Part shown: in pieces, positions 16,948 through 25,806 of the stretch
Layout: each line of letters begins with the position of its first letter
Numbering within the stretch: the first letter of the stretch is position 1
Origin: 40CM-2-70-7 sp035505915
GTDB lineage: Bacteria; Gemmatimonadota; Gemmatimonadetes; Gemmatimonadales; GWC2-71-9
Direction of reading: 5' to 3'
Assembly: GCA_035505915.1 (NCBI GenBank)
Contig: DATJQI010000076.1
Coordinates: 1-57,522, forward strand
Length of the DNA: 57,522 bases
The notes under the pieces: generated by a model
Told to the model about the DNA's origin: nothing
The model's database searches: none
The model's input: only the letters and a program-made list of their open reading frames with translations
Position numbers and translations under genes: made by a program

Positions 16948-17912
16948 GCGCGCTCTCCCCGCAGCCGGGGATCGAGCCCACGGACGACGAGATCCGCCGC
17001 GAAGTTCCCCGCCACGACCAGCGCGGCGCTGACGGCGGTAGCGGCCATCACGACCGGATAGTCGCGGGCCTGGACCGCTTCCACGAGGATCCGGCCCACC
17101 CCCGGCCAGGCGAAGACCGCTTCCACGAAGACCGCGCCCGAGAAGAGCGCGGGCAGCGAGAGTCCGAGGAGCGTGAGCACCGGAATCAGCGTGTTGCGCA
17201 GGACGTGACGGTCGACACCCGCGGGGGTCAGACCCTTGGCGCGCGCCGTGGTGACGAACGCCTCGCGCCTCACCTCCACCATCGCGCCCCGGGCGAAACG
17301 CGCCACACTGCCCACGCCGACCAGGGTGAGGGTGAAGAGCGGAAGTGCCAGGTGACGCAGCCCGTCGGCGAGCCGGGCCCACCCTCCGAGGAAGTCCGCG
17401 TCGTATCCCGTCGCGCCGAACGCGGGGAACACCTTCCACCAGTAGGTCCCGATCATGATCAGCATCAGCCCCAGCCAGTATCCGGGCAGGGCGAAGAGCG
17501 TGACGGTCCCCACGGAGAGCGCGGTATCGACGCGTGATCCGGCGCGCCCCGCTTGCACCGCGCCGACGAGGACGCCCAGGAGGTACGAGAGGACGAGGGA
17601 AAGGCCGACGAGCTCGATGGTCGCGGGCCACGCCGCCGCGATCATCGCCCGGACCGGGCGGCCGGTGGCGATGCTCGTGCCCCAGTCGCCGCGCGCGAAT
17701 CGGACCAGCCAGGCGCCGAACTGGGCGGGCCAGGGGCGGTCGAGATCGAGGGCATGGCGCAGCGCCGCGACCTGCGCCGGCGTCGCCGCGGGGCCCAGCA
17801 GGTGCTCCGTGGGGTCGCCGGGGGCCGCGTGAAGAAGAATGAACGTCAGGGCGACGACGCCGGCCACCACGCCGGCGCCCACCACCAGCCGGAGGGAGAG
17901 TTGCCGCAGCAC
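16944..17912 (-). CDS. ABC transporter permease, DppB/OppB type
   Basis: 322 aa from GTG 17912; a longer open frame upstream overlaps the divergent binding-protein gene and is rejected. Six transmembrane helices are visible. The N-terminal helix with LLHAAPGDP and the loop ALRHALDLDRPWPAQFGAW are hallmarks of DppB. The EAA motif is TTARAKGLTPAGVDRHVLRNTLIP. It pairs with the downstream permease through a GTGA overlap and is divergent from its presumed binding protein by 45 bases, so importer subunits are split over two opposite transcripts. Confidence 0.88.
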   Translation of the reverse strand: MLRQLSLRLVVGAGVVAGVVALTFILLHAAPGDPTEHLLGPAATPAQVAALRHALDLDRPWPAQFGAWLVRFARGDWGTSIATGRPVRAMIAAAWPATIELVGLSLVLSYLLGVLVGAVQAGRAGSRVDTALSVGTVTLFALPGYWLGLMLIMIGTYWWKVFPAFGATGYDADFLGGWARLADGLRHLALPLFTLTLVGVGSVARFARGAMVEVRREAFVTTARAKGLTPAGVDRHVLRNTLIPVLTLLGLSLPALFSGAVFVEAVFAWPGVGRILVEAVQARDYPVVMAATAVSAALVVAGNFAADLVVRGLDPRLRGERA

Positions 17913-17945
17913 GGCCGCAATCTCGCGCCCCGCCCGGGGCGCCGC

Positions 17946-17952
17946 TAGAATG
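17946..17952 (+). promoter_or_regulatory. Putative -10 element TAGAATG of the binding-protein operon
   Basis: TAGAATG is followed by five bases and then the GTG at 17958, within the 45-base divergent interval. Leaderless initiation of the long collinear cluster is likely by position. Confidence 0.4.
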
Positions 17953-17957
17953 CGGGC

Positions 17958-19397
17958 GTGGCGCGACCCGACCGGTGGCTCCTCGCCTTCGTGATGCTGG
18001 GAGCCGCGTGCGGCGGCGACCGGGCCGCGCGGCGCGGGAGCACGGTGCTGTACGCGTCGGGGGCGGACCTCGAGACGATGAACCCGCTGGTGACCATCCA
18101 CCCGCTCGCCCGCCAGGTTCAGCGGTACGCGCTCCTCACCACGCTCGCCCGGTACGACGCCACGCTGACGCCCGCTCCCTATCTGGCCCGGCGCTGGGCG
18201 TGGAGCGCCGACCGGCGCACGCTCACCCTGACCCTCCACACCGATCTCCGCTGGGCCGACGGCGTGCCGACCACCCCGCGGGACGTCGCCTGGACCCTCG
18301 GGGCCGCCCGCGATCCGGCCACCGGGTATCCGCGTCTCGCCGACCTCGCGTCGGTCCGTGAGGTCCGGACGCCCGACGACTCGACGGTCGTGATCGAGTA
18401 CACCCGGGCTCCGCGGGGCTTCCCCGACGTGCTCACCGATCTGGCCATTCTCCCCGCCCATCTCCTCGATTCGGTTCCCGACGCCCGCCTCCGGCAGGCG
18501 TCGTGGAACGCCCATCCGGTGGGGAACGGCCCGTTTCGCTTCGTCGCGCACGAGCCGAACCGCCGCTGGGTATTCGCCGCGGATTCCACGTTTCCGGCTT
18601 CGCTGGGTGGACCTCCGCGCCTCTCCCGGTTCATCGTCGTCGTGGTGGACGAGCCGACCGCCAAGCTCGCGGCGCTGGTGGGCGGGGAGCTGGACTTCGC
18701 GGGCGTCAGCGCGATGCACGTACCGTTCGTGCGGCGGGATCCGCGCCTGGCCGTGATCGACTATCCCCTGATCTTCCCGTACGGGCTCGTGTTCAACACC
18801 CGGCGCCCGCCGTTCGACGACCCGCGCGTCCGGCTGGCGGTCGGACTCGCCATCGACCGCCGCGCGATCATCGACGGCTACGCGTTCGGATTCGCGCGGC
18901 CGGCGGACGGTCCCGTGCCCCCGGACCTGCCCGGCTACGTTCCCGTGCCCTCCATCCCCTACGCGCCGGACTCGGCGCGCCGGCTCCTGAGCGGCGGATG
19001 CCCGGCGTTCGACCTCCTGACCGTCGGGAGCGGGGAAGCGGCACTCGAACAGATGATCCAGGCGGACCTCGCCGCCGTCGGCTGCCGCGTGGGAATCCGG
19101 CAGGTCGAGCTGTCCGCGTTTCTCGGGCGCGTGTACGGGCCGCGGCACGACTTCACCGCGGCCGTGATGGGAATCCCGGGTGATCCCGGCCTCTCCTATC
19201 TCGCGACGCTCGGTCCCCTGACCGGCATCACCCTCCCGGACGATCCGGCCGGGGCCCAGCGCGTCCTGAGCGACACCCACGCCGCCGTCTGGCTCTACCA
19301 CGCCCGGGGGGTGAACGGCATGAACCGGAGGGTCCGAGGGGTGCGGATGGACGTTCGCGGCGAGCTGCCCACCCTCGCGACCTGGTCCACGCGATGA
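17958..19397 (+). CDS. ABC transporter substrate-binding lipoprotein, family 5
   Basis: 479 aa, GTG start. Signal peptide with lipobox LGAAC, so it is lipid-anchored in the periplasm. The SBP_bac_5 fold is recognisable from DLETMNPLVTIHPLARQ, LARRWAWSADRRTLTLTLHTDLRWADG, NGPFRF and the hinge region VRLAVGLAIDRRAIIDGYAFG. It captures the substrate for the DppB/DppC-like permeases on the other side of the divergent promoter. Family 5 proteins bind peptides, but also oligosaccharides. The following sugar kinase and lyase genes make a glycan-derived ligand plausible. Its stop overlaps the next ATG (ATGA). Confidence 0.87.
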   Translation: MARPDRWLLAFVMLGAACGGDRAARRGSTVLYASGADLETMNPLVTIHPLARQVQRYALLTTLARYDATLTPAPYLARRWAWSADRRTLTLTLHTDLRWADGVPTTPRDVAWTLGAARDPATGYPRLADLASVREVRTPDDSTVVIEYTRAPRGFPDVLTDLAILPAHLLDSVPDARLRQASWNAHPVGNGPFRFVAHEPNRRWVFAADSTFPASLGGPPRLSRFIVVVVDEPTAKLAALVGGELDFAGVSAMHVPFVRRDPRLAVIDYPLIFPYGLVFNTRRPPFDDPRVRLAVGLAIDRRAIIDGYAFGFARPADGPVPPDLPGYVPVPSIPYAPDSARRLLSGGCPAFDLLTVGSGEAALEQMIQADLAAVGCRVGIRQVELSAFLGRVYGPRHDFTAAVMGIPGDPGLSYLATLGPLTGITLPDDPAGAQRVLSDTHAAVWLYHARGVNGMNRRVRGVRMDVRGELPTLATWSTR

Positions 19398-20407
19398 GGC
19401 GCCGGGACCTCCCCGCGCACGTGCGCGCGCAGGCGCCCACCCGGCTCGACTTCGCCGGCGGTTGGACCGACGTGCCGCCGTTCTCCGCGCGGGAAGGGGG
19501 CGTGGTGGTGAACGGCGCCATCGCCCTGCACACCGTGGCCGAGCTCGAGATCGGCGGCTCCCTCATCCGGCTCGAAGCCGAGGACACGGGGACCGTCGTG
19601 GAGTGCGTGAACGCGGGCGGTCTGGTGCGGGACGGGCGGCTCGAGCTGCACAAGGCGGCCCTGAGGATGTTTCCGGTGCAGGGCAACGTGACCCTCAAGA
19701 CCCGCTCCGCCGCTCCACCGGGGTCGGGGCTGGGCGGCTCGGGCGCCCTCGACGTCGCGCTGGTGGCGTGTCTCGCGCGCGCGCGGGCCGAGCACTGGGA
19801 CGCGCGGGAGCTGGCCGAGCACGCCTGGCACCTCGAGACCGTGGAGGCGGGGCTCCCCGGCGGACGGCAGGACCAGCAGGCCGCGGCCTACGGCGGGTTT
19901 CACCGGTTTAGCTTTCGCGATCCGGATGTCGGGGTGGAGCCCATCACGCTCGACCCGGCCTTCGCCGACGCGCTGTCACGGCGGATGGTGCTGTGCTATA
20001 CCGGGCAGAGCCGTGTGTCCGGGGGCACCATCACGCGCGTCGCGGAGGCCTATGAGCGCCGGGACCGGCAGGTGGTGGGCGCGTTGCGGGCGCTGAAAGA
20101 CCTGGCCGAGGAAATGGCCGTGGCGCTTCGCACCGGTGACCTGGCGGCGGTGGGCCGGATCCTGAGTCGGAACTGGGAGCGTCAGCTGGAGCTCGATCCG
20201 GGCATGCGGACCGAGCCGATGGGCCGCCTGGAGGCGGCGCTCGCCCGGGTGGGCGTGCTCGGCGGAAAGGCCGCCGGGGCGGGCGCGGGGGGATCCATGT
20301 TCTTTCTGGCGGGGGACGAGGTCGCGGCCGCCGTGGCGGCCGCCCGGGAGACCGGGGCGACGGTGCTGCCGGTCGCCTGGGCCGCCGAAGGCGCGCGCGC
20401 ATGGTGA
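19394..20407 (+). CDS. GHMP-family sugar kinase (heptose-7-phosphate kinase/fucokinase-like)
   Basis: 337 aa, ATG overlapping the previous stop. All three GHMP motifs are visible: RLDFAGGWTDVPPF near the N-terminus, the ATP loop PPGSGLGGSGA near residue 112, and the C-terminal GGKAAGAGAGGSMFFL. LPGGRQDQQAAAYGG is typical of the HddA/fucokinase branch. It probably phosphorylates a monosaccharide or sugar phosphate in the cytoplasm. HddA normally accompanies heptose-synthesis genes, which are absent. Here the neighbours are transport and degradation genes, so a salvage or catabolic sugar kinase is more likely. Confidence 0.82.
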   Translation: MRRRDLPAHVRAQAPTRLDFAGGWTDVPPFSAREGGVVVNGAIALHTVAELEIGGSLIRLEAEDTGTVVECVNAGGLVRDGRLELHKAALRMFPVQGNVTLKTRSAAPPGSGLGGSGALDVALVACLARARAEHWDARELAEHAWHLETVEAGLPGGRQDQQAAAYGGFHRFSFRDPDVGVEPITLDPAFADALSRRMVLCYTGQSRVSGGTITRVAEAYERRDRQVVGALRALKDLAEEMAVALRTGDLAAVGRILSRNWERQLELDPGMRTEPMGRLEAALARVGVLGGKAAGAGAGGSMFFLAGDEVAAAVAAARETGATVLPVAWAAEGARAW

Positions 20408-23106
20408 CGCTCGAGCACATCGAGCGGCGGCGGGCGGAGCTGGCGTCGTCCGAGACGCTGCGGGCGCTCCACGACCGGATCAGCGCCCGGGCCACCCGTC
20501 TCTTGTCCACGCCGCCCGTGATTCCGGCGCTCAAGGGCGTGCTCACCGCCGACGGCGGGTTTTGTCCCGCCGACGGCGCGGGGCTGGTGTTCGATCCGTG
20601 GAGCCCGACCGCCCACCGCTGCCCCGTGTGTTCGGCGTCCCAGTCCGGGGAGCGCCACGATCAGTGGTGGGCCCGGTTTCAGCACCTCTGGCTCGCCGAG
20701 CGGGCCGCGGAGCTCGCGGCGGTGGCCGCGCTGGGGCACGCGCCGGCGGCGCGTGGCGCGTCCGCCCTTCTGCGCGAGTACGGCAGCCGGTATCTCCGCT
20801 TCCCCAACCGGGACAACGTCCTGGGACCGTCCCGACTCTTCTCTTCCACCTATATGGAGTCGGTCTGGATCCTGAACTATCTCGCCGCGGCGTGGTTGTT
20901 GCGGGAATGCGGCGCGCTGGACGACGAGACCGCGGCCGCGGTCCATCAGGTGGCCGATGAGGCCGCGAACCTGATCGGGGAATTCGATGAGGGATTCTCC
21001 AACCGCCAGACCTGGAACAACGCGGCGCTCACCGCCATCGCGGTCTGGTTTGAAGACGAGGAGCTGGGCCGGCGGGCCCTCGAGAGCGAGACCGGTCTCA
21101 CCGCGCACCTGCGGGGATACCGGAACGACGGGCTCTGGTACGAGGGCGAGAACTACCATCTCTTCGCGATCCGCGGCCTGGTGACCGGGGCGGGGTGGGC
21201 GCGGTACGCCGGAATCGACTTCGCGGCCGACCCCGGGTTGTCCGGCGCGCTCGAGCGCGCCCTTCTGGCGCCGTCGCGGTCGGCGCTGCCCGACCTCACG
21301 TTCCCGGCCCGCAAGGATGCCCGGTTCGGGGTGTCGCTGGCGCAACCGATGTATCTGGACACGTGGGAAGTGGCCCTGGGGCGCTCCGACTCCGCGCCGC
21401 TGCGCTCGTGGCTCGCCGCGCTCTACGGCGCGGCGCCCCAGCCCCAGCAGCTCTTCGAGTCGTATCTCCACGACGCGCCGTACGTCGGAACGCCGGTGGC
21501 TCCGGCGCGGACGGCGCTCTCGTGGCAGGCCCTGCTCGAGATGGCGCCGGCCCCTGAGGCGGCGGTCCCGTGGCGCGGCGAAACCGACCTTCTCGAGGAT
21601 CACGGACTCGCCGTATTCCGGAGTCCCGGCCGGTACGCGAGTCTCGAATGCGGGCCCACCGGTGGCGGACACGGGCATCCGGACCGCCTCCACCTCACGC
21701 TGCATCAAGGGGGCGTGCACTGGCTGCCCGATTTCGGCACCGGCTCGTACGTCACCCCCGATCTGGCCTGGTACCGGTCCACGCTGGCGCACAACGCGCC
21801 GCGCCTCGACGGCGTCTCCCAGCCGATGTGGGATGCCGAGCTCGAGATGTTCGATCAGCAGCGCGAATGGGGCTGGGCCCGGGGGCGGGCCGCGGGGCTC
21901 ACGCGCACGCTGATCGTGGGGCCGCGGTACCTCCTCGATGTGCTCGAGCTCGACGACCCCGGGCCGCACCGGACCGAGCTGCCCTGGCACCTCCAGGGCG
22001 AGGCGGCCGTCACGTCGCCCGGGCGCTGGCACCCGGCCGAGCTGACGGATCCGTTCGTGGCGGGCGCGGAGCGGTTCACGCCCGCGCTCCCGGGGCCGGT
22101 CGCCATCATCGCCAAGTCGGGAGCCGAGTCCCTGTCACTCCTCTTATGGATGGAGGGGGAGCTCTGGCGGGCCGTCGCGCGCGGCGCGCCGGACTCGGCG
22201 GCGCCCGCGCCGTTCTTCCTCGTGCGCCGGGAGGGCGTCGGAGCCCGCTTCGTCTCGGTGCTGTCCCGGGATCCGGTGCACGCGCTCACCGTGTCGGGGG
22301 ACGTGATCGAAGTGGACGTGGGGGGGAAGAAGGACGCGCACCGCCGCCATCTCGACGGGTGGAACGTGGATACCGGGGGCGGACGCGTCACCCTGCGAGG
22401 CCGCCGCGAGGAGGCCCCGCCCCTCCGTCCCTTCCTCACGCTCGACCAGCCCCCCCCGGTCACCGGCGCGGCGCTGCTGGTCGACGGCCCCCCCGCGCTG
22501 GACGGTACCCTGGACGGGTTCGATCAGTCGGAGCCGCTCACGCTGGACTTCGAGGACCAATACCGTCGCAGCGAAGAGCCGTTCAGCGGCGCCGAGGACT
22601 TCTCGGCGCTGGCGTACGCCGCGTGGGATGACCGGACCATCTATCTGGCGGTGGAGGTCCGGAAGCCGGATCTGTCGTTCCGTCCTCCGGACGCCCCTCC
22701 CCTCCGCCTCGACAATGAGCCCGACGACATCCACTCCGACGGCATTCAGCTCTACCTCCGCATGCCGGAAGACCCGGAGGTGTACGGCTACCTGATCGTG
22801 CCCGAGCCGGCGGGGAGGTTGCGCGTCCGCGGTGCGGGCGGGACGCGCGGCGTGCCGGGCGAGGTGCGCGGCGCGTGGCGGCCGACCGACACGGGGTACC
22901 GCATCACGGTGGGCGTGAGCGGAGCGGAGTTCGCCCGAGCGCACGTCGGAGCCCGGGTGGGGTTCGACCTGCTGGTCAACGAGAAGCTGCCCGACCGCGT
23001 CCGGCGCAGCGGCCAGCTGGTGTGGAGCGGCGGGGGCGGGTGGGTCTGGCTCCGGGGCGACCGCCAGGATCCGTCCCGCTTCGGCACGCTGGAGCTGGTG
23101 GGATGA
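20401..23106 (+). CDS. Heparinase II/III-like polysaccharide lyase with C-terminal CBM9-like domain
   Basis: 901 aa; ATG overlaps the kinase gene by seven bases. An alpha/alpha-toroid N-terminal half (about 1-390, with FSNRQTWNNAA and YEGENYH) is followed by the heparinase II/III-like beta domain, GGGHGHPDRLHLTL, DFGTGSYVTPD and RSTLAHN, which supply the His/Tyr catalytic and metal-site pattern. Residues about 690-900 form a CBM9-like carbohydrate-binding domain (DDIHSDGIQLYLR, GFDLLVNEK). Such lyases cleave uronic-acid glycans by beta-elimination. There is no signal peptide, which is unusual for a lyase with a binding module and suggests intracellular action on imported oligosaccharides. Confidence 0.78.
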   Translation: MVTLEHIERRRAELASSETLRALHDRISARATRLLSTPPVIPALKGVLTADGGFCPADGAGLVFDPWSPTAHRCPVCSASQSGERHDQWWARFQHLWLAERAAELAAVAALGHAPAARGASALLREYGSRYLRFPNRDNVLGPSRLFSSTYMESVWILNYLAAAWLLRECGALDDETAAAVHQVADEAANLIGEFDEGFSNRQTWNNAALTAIAVWFEDEELGRRALESETGLTAHLRGYRNDGLWYEGENYHLFAIRGLVTGAGWARYAGIDFAADPGLSGALERALLAPSRSALPDLTFPARKDARFGVSLAQPMYLDTWEVALGRSDSAPLRSWLAALYGAAPQPQQLFESYLHDAPYVGTPVAPARTALSWQALLEMAPAPEAAVPWRGETDLLEDHGLAVFRSPGRYASLECGPTGGGHGHPDRLHLTLHQGGVHWLPDFGTGSYVTPDLAWYRSTLAHNAPRLDGVSQPMWDAELEMFDQQREWGWARGRAAGLTRTLIVGPRYLLDVLELDDPGPHRTELPWHLQGEAAVTSPGRWHPAELTDPFVAGAERFTPALPGPVAIIAKSGAESLSLLLWMEGELWRAVARGAPDSAAPAPFFLVRREGVGARFVSVLSRDPVHALTVSGDVIEVDVGGKKDAHRRHLDGWNVDTGGGRVTLRGRREEAPPLRPFLTLDQPPPVTGAALLVDGPPALDGTLDGFDQSEPLTLDFEDQYRRSEEPFSGAEDFSALAYAAWDDRTIYLAVEVRKPDLSFRPPDAPPLRLDNEPDDIHSDGIQLYLRMPEDPEVYGYLIVPEPAGRLRVRGAGGTRGVPGEVRGAWRPTDTGYRITVGVSGAEFARAHVGARVGFDLLVNEKLPDRVRRSGQLVWSGGGGWVWLRGDRQDPSRFGTLELVG

Positions 23107-23858
23107 GCCTGGTGGTGGTCCTGCACGAGCCGCAGGAGCTCGTGAACGTCGCGCACGTGGTGCGCGTGATGAAGAACTTCGGGCTCCGGGATCTGCGACT
23201 CGTGGCGCCGCGGGAGTACGACGCGCATCGGATCGGCGGGATCGCGCACCAGACGGCGGATGTCCTGGCGCGGGTGCGGATGTGCGACGACCTGGATCAG
23301 GCCTTGGAGGACTGCGTGCACGTGGCGGGGTTCACCGCGCGGGGCCGGACCGCCAAGCGGAACCTCCAGCGGCCGCGCGAGGCGGCGCCCGAGCTCCTCG
23401 CGCTCGCCCGGTCGGGGACCGCGGCGCTCCTGTTCGGGCGGGAAGACAAGGGACTGCCCAACGAGGCGCTCGACCGCTGCCACCGGATCGTCACCATCCC
23501 GACGGAGCCCGCCTACGGGTCCCTCAACCTCGCCCACGCCGTGGCGATCGCGTTGTACGAGGTGGCGCTGGCGGCCGGGGCGGGGGAGCGGGCGTTCAAG
23601 GCCCCGCGGCGGGACGCGGCGCCGGCGGAGGTGGGCGAGCTCGAGCGCCTGTTCGAGGACGTGGGCCGGGCGCTCGAGGCGATCGAATTCTTCAAGACGC
23701 GGAACCCCGAAGGGGTGATGCGCACCATCCGGGAGATCGTGCACCGCGTCCCCCTGGATCAGCGCGAGGCCAAGCTGCTCCGGGCCGTGGCCATTGAGGT
23801 GGTGAAATATCGTGAGCGAATCGCGGCGAATCCCGGGCTTCACGTCGACGGGCAGTAA
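23103..23858 (+). CDS. SpoU/TrmH-family RNA 2'-O-methyltransferase (TrmJ-like)
   Basis: 251 aa, ATG overlapping the lyase stop. Residues 1-165 are the SPOUT trefoil-knot domain: motif 1 NVAHVVRVMKNFGLRDLRLV, motif 2 LLFGREDKGLPNE, and motif 3 IPTEPAYGSLNLAHAVAIALYE. A helical C-terminal extension follows, as in TrmJ, which methylates the 2'-hydroxyl of position 32 in tRNA. The enzyme uses S-adenosylmethionine. An RNA-modification gene between catabolic genes is unexpected. Its 3' end overlaps the aminotransferase gene by 47 bases, so it is firmly embedded in the operon. Confidence 0.83.
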   Translation: MSLVVVLHEPQELVNVAHVVRVMKNFGLRDLRLVAPREYDAHRIGGIAHQTADVLARVRMCDDLDQALEDCVHVAGFTARGRTAKRNLQRPREAAPELLALARSGTAALLFGREDKGLPNEALDRCHRIVTIPTEPAYGSLNLAHAVAIALYEVALAAGAGERAFKAPRRDAAPAEVGELERLFEDVGRALEAIEFFKTRNPEGVMRTIREIVHRVPLDQREAKLLRAVAIEVVKYRERIAANPGLHVDGQ

Positions 23859-24987
23859 GCGCCCCGACGCCCTGTTCGGCGCGGACGCCCCCGGCGCGCC
23901 GCGGCTGACCGCCCGCGCCTCAGGGTGTCAGGTCTGGGACGAGGCGGGCCGGGAGTATCTCGACTACGTGATGGGTCTGGGCGCGGTGGCCCTCGGGTAC
24001 GGGCATCCGGCGGTGACCCGGGCCGCGAAGGAGGCGGTCGAAGCGGGCGTGGTCGGGCCGCTGCCGCCCGCCCTCGAAGCCGAAGTGGCCGAGGCGCTGT
24101 GCGTGCGCCTGCCCGGCGTGGAGCGTGTCCGGTTCCTCAAGACCGGCGCCGAGGCGGTGGCGGCGGCGGTGCGCCTCGCCCGCGTCGCGACCGGGCGCGA
24201 TCTCGTGCTCTCCTGCGGGTACCACGGCTGGCTCGACTGGTCGCAGGGGAGCGTGGAAGGCGTGCCGGCACCGGTCCGGGCCCTCCGGCACGATCTCCCG
24301 TTCAACGACGCCGCGCGAAGCCGGGCGCTCATCCGGGACGCCGGGAGTGCGCTGGCGGCGGTCGCGATCGAGCCGGTGGTGGTGCAGGAGCCGACCCGCG
24401 AATGGCTGGAGGTCCTGCGGCGGGAGACGCAGGCGGTGGGCGCGGTCTTGATCTTCGACGAGATCAAGACCGCGTTCCGCCTCGCCGTCGGAGGAGCGGC
24501 GGAGCGCTGGGGTGTGCAACCCGACCTGATGGTGGTCGGAAAAGCGCTCGCGAACGGATTCCCGCTCGCCGCGGTGGGCGGGGCTACGGCGGTGATGGAG
24601 GGCGCGAGCCGCACCTGGATCTCGTCCACGCTCGCGACCGAATCGGTGTCTCTGGCGGCGGCGCGGGCGACCATCGGCGTGTTCTCCGCGGAGCCGGTCT
24701 GCGCGCGGCTGCACGCGGTGGGCACGCGGCTCCTGCACGGGCTTCACGCCCTGGCCGCGGCGCACCGCGACGTGGTGACCGGCGTGGCCGGCGTGGCCGA
24801 GATGTGCTTCCTGCACTACACCGACGACCGGACGTCGGCCTCGGTGGCGCGCGCGTGCGCGGCCCGCGGCATCCTCTTCAAGCGGACCGCGTACAACTTC
24901 GTGTCCTACGCGCACGCCGAGGCGGATGTCGACCGCACGCTGTCGGTGCTGGACGAGGTGCTGGGGCTGGTGGCGCGTGAGGCGTGA
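23812..24987 (+). CDS. Class III aminotransferase, glutamate-1-semialdehyde aminomutase-like
   Basis: 391 aa, GTG start inside the methyltransferase gene. Fold-type I PLP enzyme: GLGAVALGYGHPAV near the N-terminus, FLKTGAEAVAAAVRLAR, SCGYHGW, the PLP-pyridine Asp in IFDEIKTAFR, and the Schiff-base Lys244 in VVGKALANGFP. The closest pattern is glutamate-1-semialdehyde 2,1-aminomutase, but the context is catabolic, with no other tetrapyrrole genes nearby. Aminotransferases of this subgroup also act on amino sugars and omega-amino acids. The substrate is unknown; transamination in the pathway encoded by the neighbouring genes is inferred. Confidence 0.8.
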   Translation: MSESRRIPGFTSTGSKRPDALFGADAPGAPRLTARASGCQVWDEAGREYLDYVMGLGAVALGYGHPAVTRAAKEAVEAGVVGPLPPALEAEVAEALCVRLPGVERVRFLKTGAEAVAAAVRLARVATGRDLVLSCGYHGWLDWSQGSVEGVPAPVRALRHDLPFNDAARSRALIRDAGSALAAVAIEPVVVQEPTREWLEVLRRETQAVGAVLIFDEIKTAFRLAVGGAAERWGVQPDLMVVGKALANGFPLAAVGGATAVMEGASRTWISSTLATESVSLAAARATIGVFSAEPVCARLHAVGTRLLHGLHALAAAHRDVVTGVAGVAEMCFLHYTDDRTSASVARACAARGILFKRTAYNFVSYAHAEADVDRTLSVLDEVLGLVAREA

Positions 24988-25005
24988 GGAGAGGCAGATT
25001 CCGGG

Positions 25006-25806
25006 ATGCTGATCGACGTCCACGCGCACTTCTTCCCCGACCGGAGTCCCCGCAGCGACTGGCGGGAGTACAACGCGAGCCGGCTCGCCGCCGGTGACCG
25101 GATGGGCGTCACCGTGCACGTGGCGTCGGTCCTGGGGACCTTCGGGCGGACGTCGCCGACGTACTTCCCCTCGATGGCGGACGTGAGCTACGGGAACGAC
25201 TGGCTGCGCGGGTTCCAGCGCGACCACCCCGCCCGCGTCCGCGGCTACGTCGCCGTCAACCCCAACTACACGGACCATGCGGTGGCGGAGATCACCCGCG
25301 GCGTGAAGGCGGGGATGATCGGCCTCAAGCTGGCGGCCAGCCGCCGCGCCGACGATCGCCTGCTCGATCCGGTGTGCGTCGCGGCGCGGGCCCATCACCT
25401 CCCCGTCCTGCACCACATCTGGCAGCACCGGCGGCGGGACTGGCCGCAGCAGGAGGCGTCGGACGCCGTGGAGCTGTGTGCCCTGGCCCTGCGGCATCCC
25501 GACGTCTCGTTCATTCTGGCGCACATCGGCGGGGGCGGGGACTGGCTCCATTCGCTGGCCGCGGTCCGCGACGTGCCCAACGTTTTCGTCGACCTGTCGG
25601 GTTCGGGAGTCGACGGCGGCATGCTCGAAGCCTGCGTCGACGCCGTCGGGGTGGGGCGGTTGCTCTGGGGCGCGGACATGACGCTGTGCACGGGCTGGGC
25701 CAAGCTCCGCTATCTCGAGCGGCTGCTCCCCTCAGGGGACGTGGAAGAGATCCGGTGGAAGAACGCCGCGCGCCTGTTTCCCCCGGGCGCCTTCCCGGCC
25801 GACTGA
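25006..25806 (+). CDS. Amidohydrolase-family TIM-barrel metalloenzyme (intact metal site)
   Basis: 266 aa, ATG start with GGAGAGG upstream. The first strand has the HxH metal motif DVHAHFF (residues 4-10). Later come VLHHIWQH, LAHIGGGGDW and LLWGADMT, where the terminal Asp completes the site, matching the amidohydrolase_2 (ACMSD/LigW-like) branch. Such enzymes hydrolyse or decarboxylate cyclic or aromatic carboxylates or lactones. The protein is cytoplasmic. Its stop overlaps the start of a related gene, forming a tandem pair. Confidence 0.8.
   Translation: MLIDVHAHFFPDRSPRSDWREYNASRLAAGDRMGVTVHVASVLGTFGRTSPTYFPSMADVSYGNDWLRGFQRDHPARVRGYVAVNPNYTDHAVAEITRGVKAGMIGLKLAASRRADDRLLDPVCVAARAHHLPVLHHIWQHRRRDWPQQEASDAVELCALALRHPDVSFILAHIGGGGDWLHSLAAVRDVPNVFVDLSGSGVDGGMLEACVDAVGVGRLLWGADMTLCTGWAKLRYLERLLPSGDVEEIRWKNAARLFPPGAFPAD

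Noticed and set aside
17913..19301. N-terminal extension of the DppB-like permease frame
   Set aside because: It is antisense to the binding-protein gene and has no homology. The first transmembrane helix begins at GTG 17912.
19394..20407. Lipopolysaccharide heptose-synthesis gene hddA
   Set aside because: Motifs fit the family, but no gmhA, gmhB or hddC partners are present. The neighbours are import and degradation genes.
23812..24987. hemL of haem synthesis
   Set aside because: The fold matches, but there is no haem gene nearby and the gene is embedded in the catabolic cluster.
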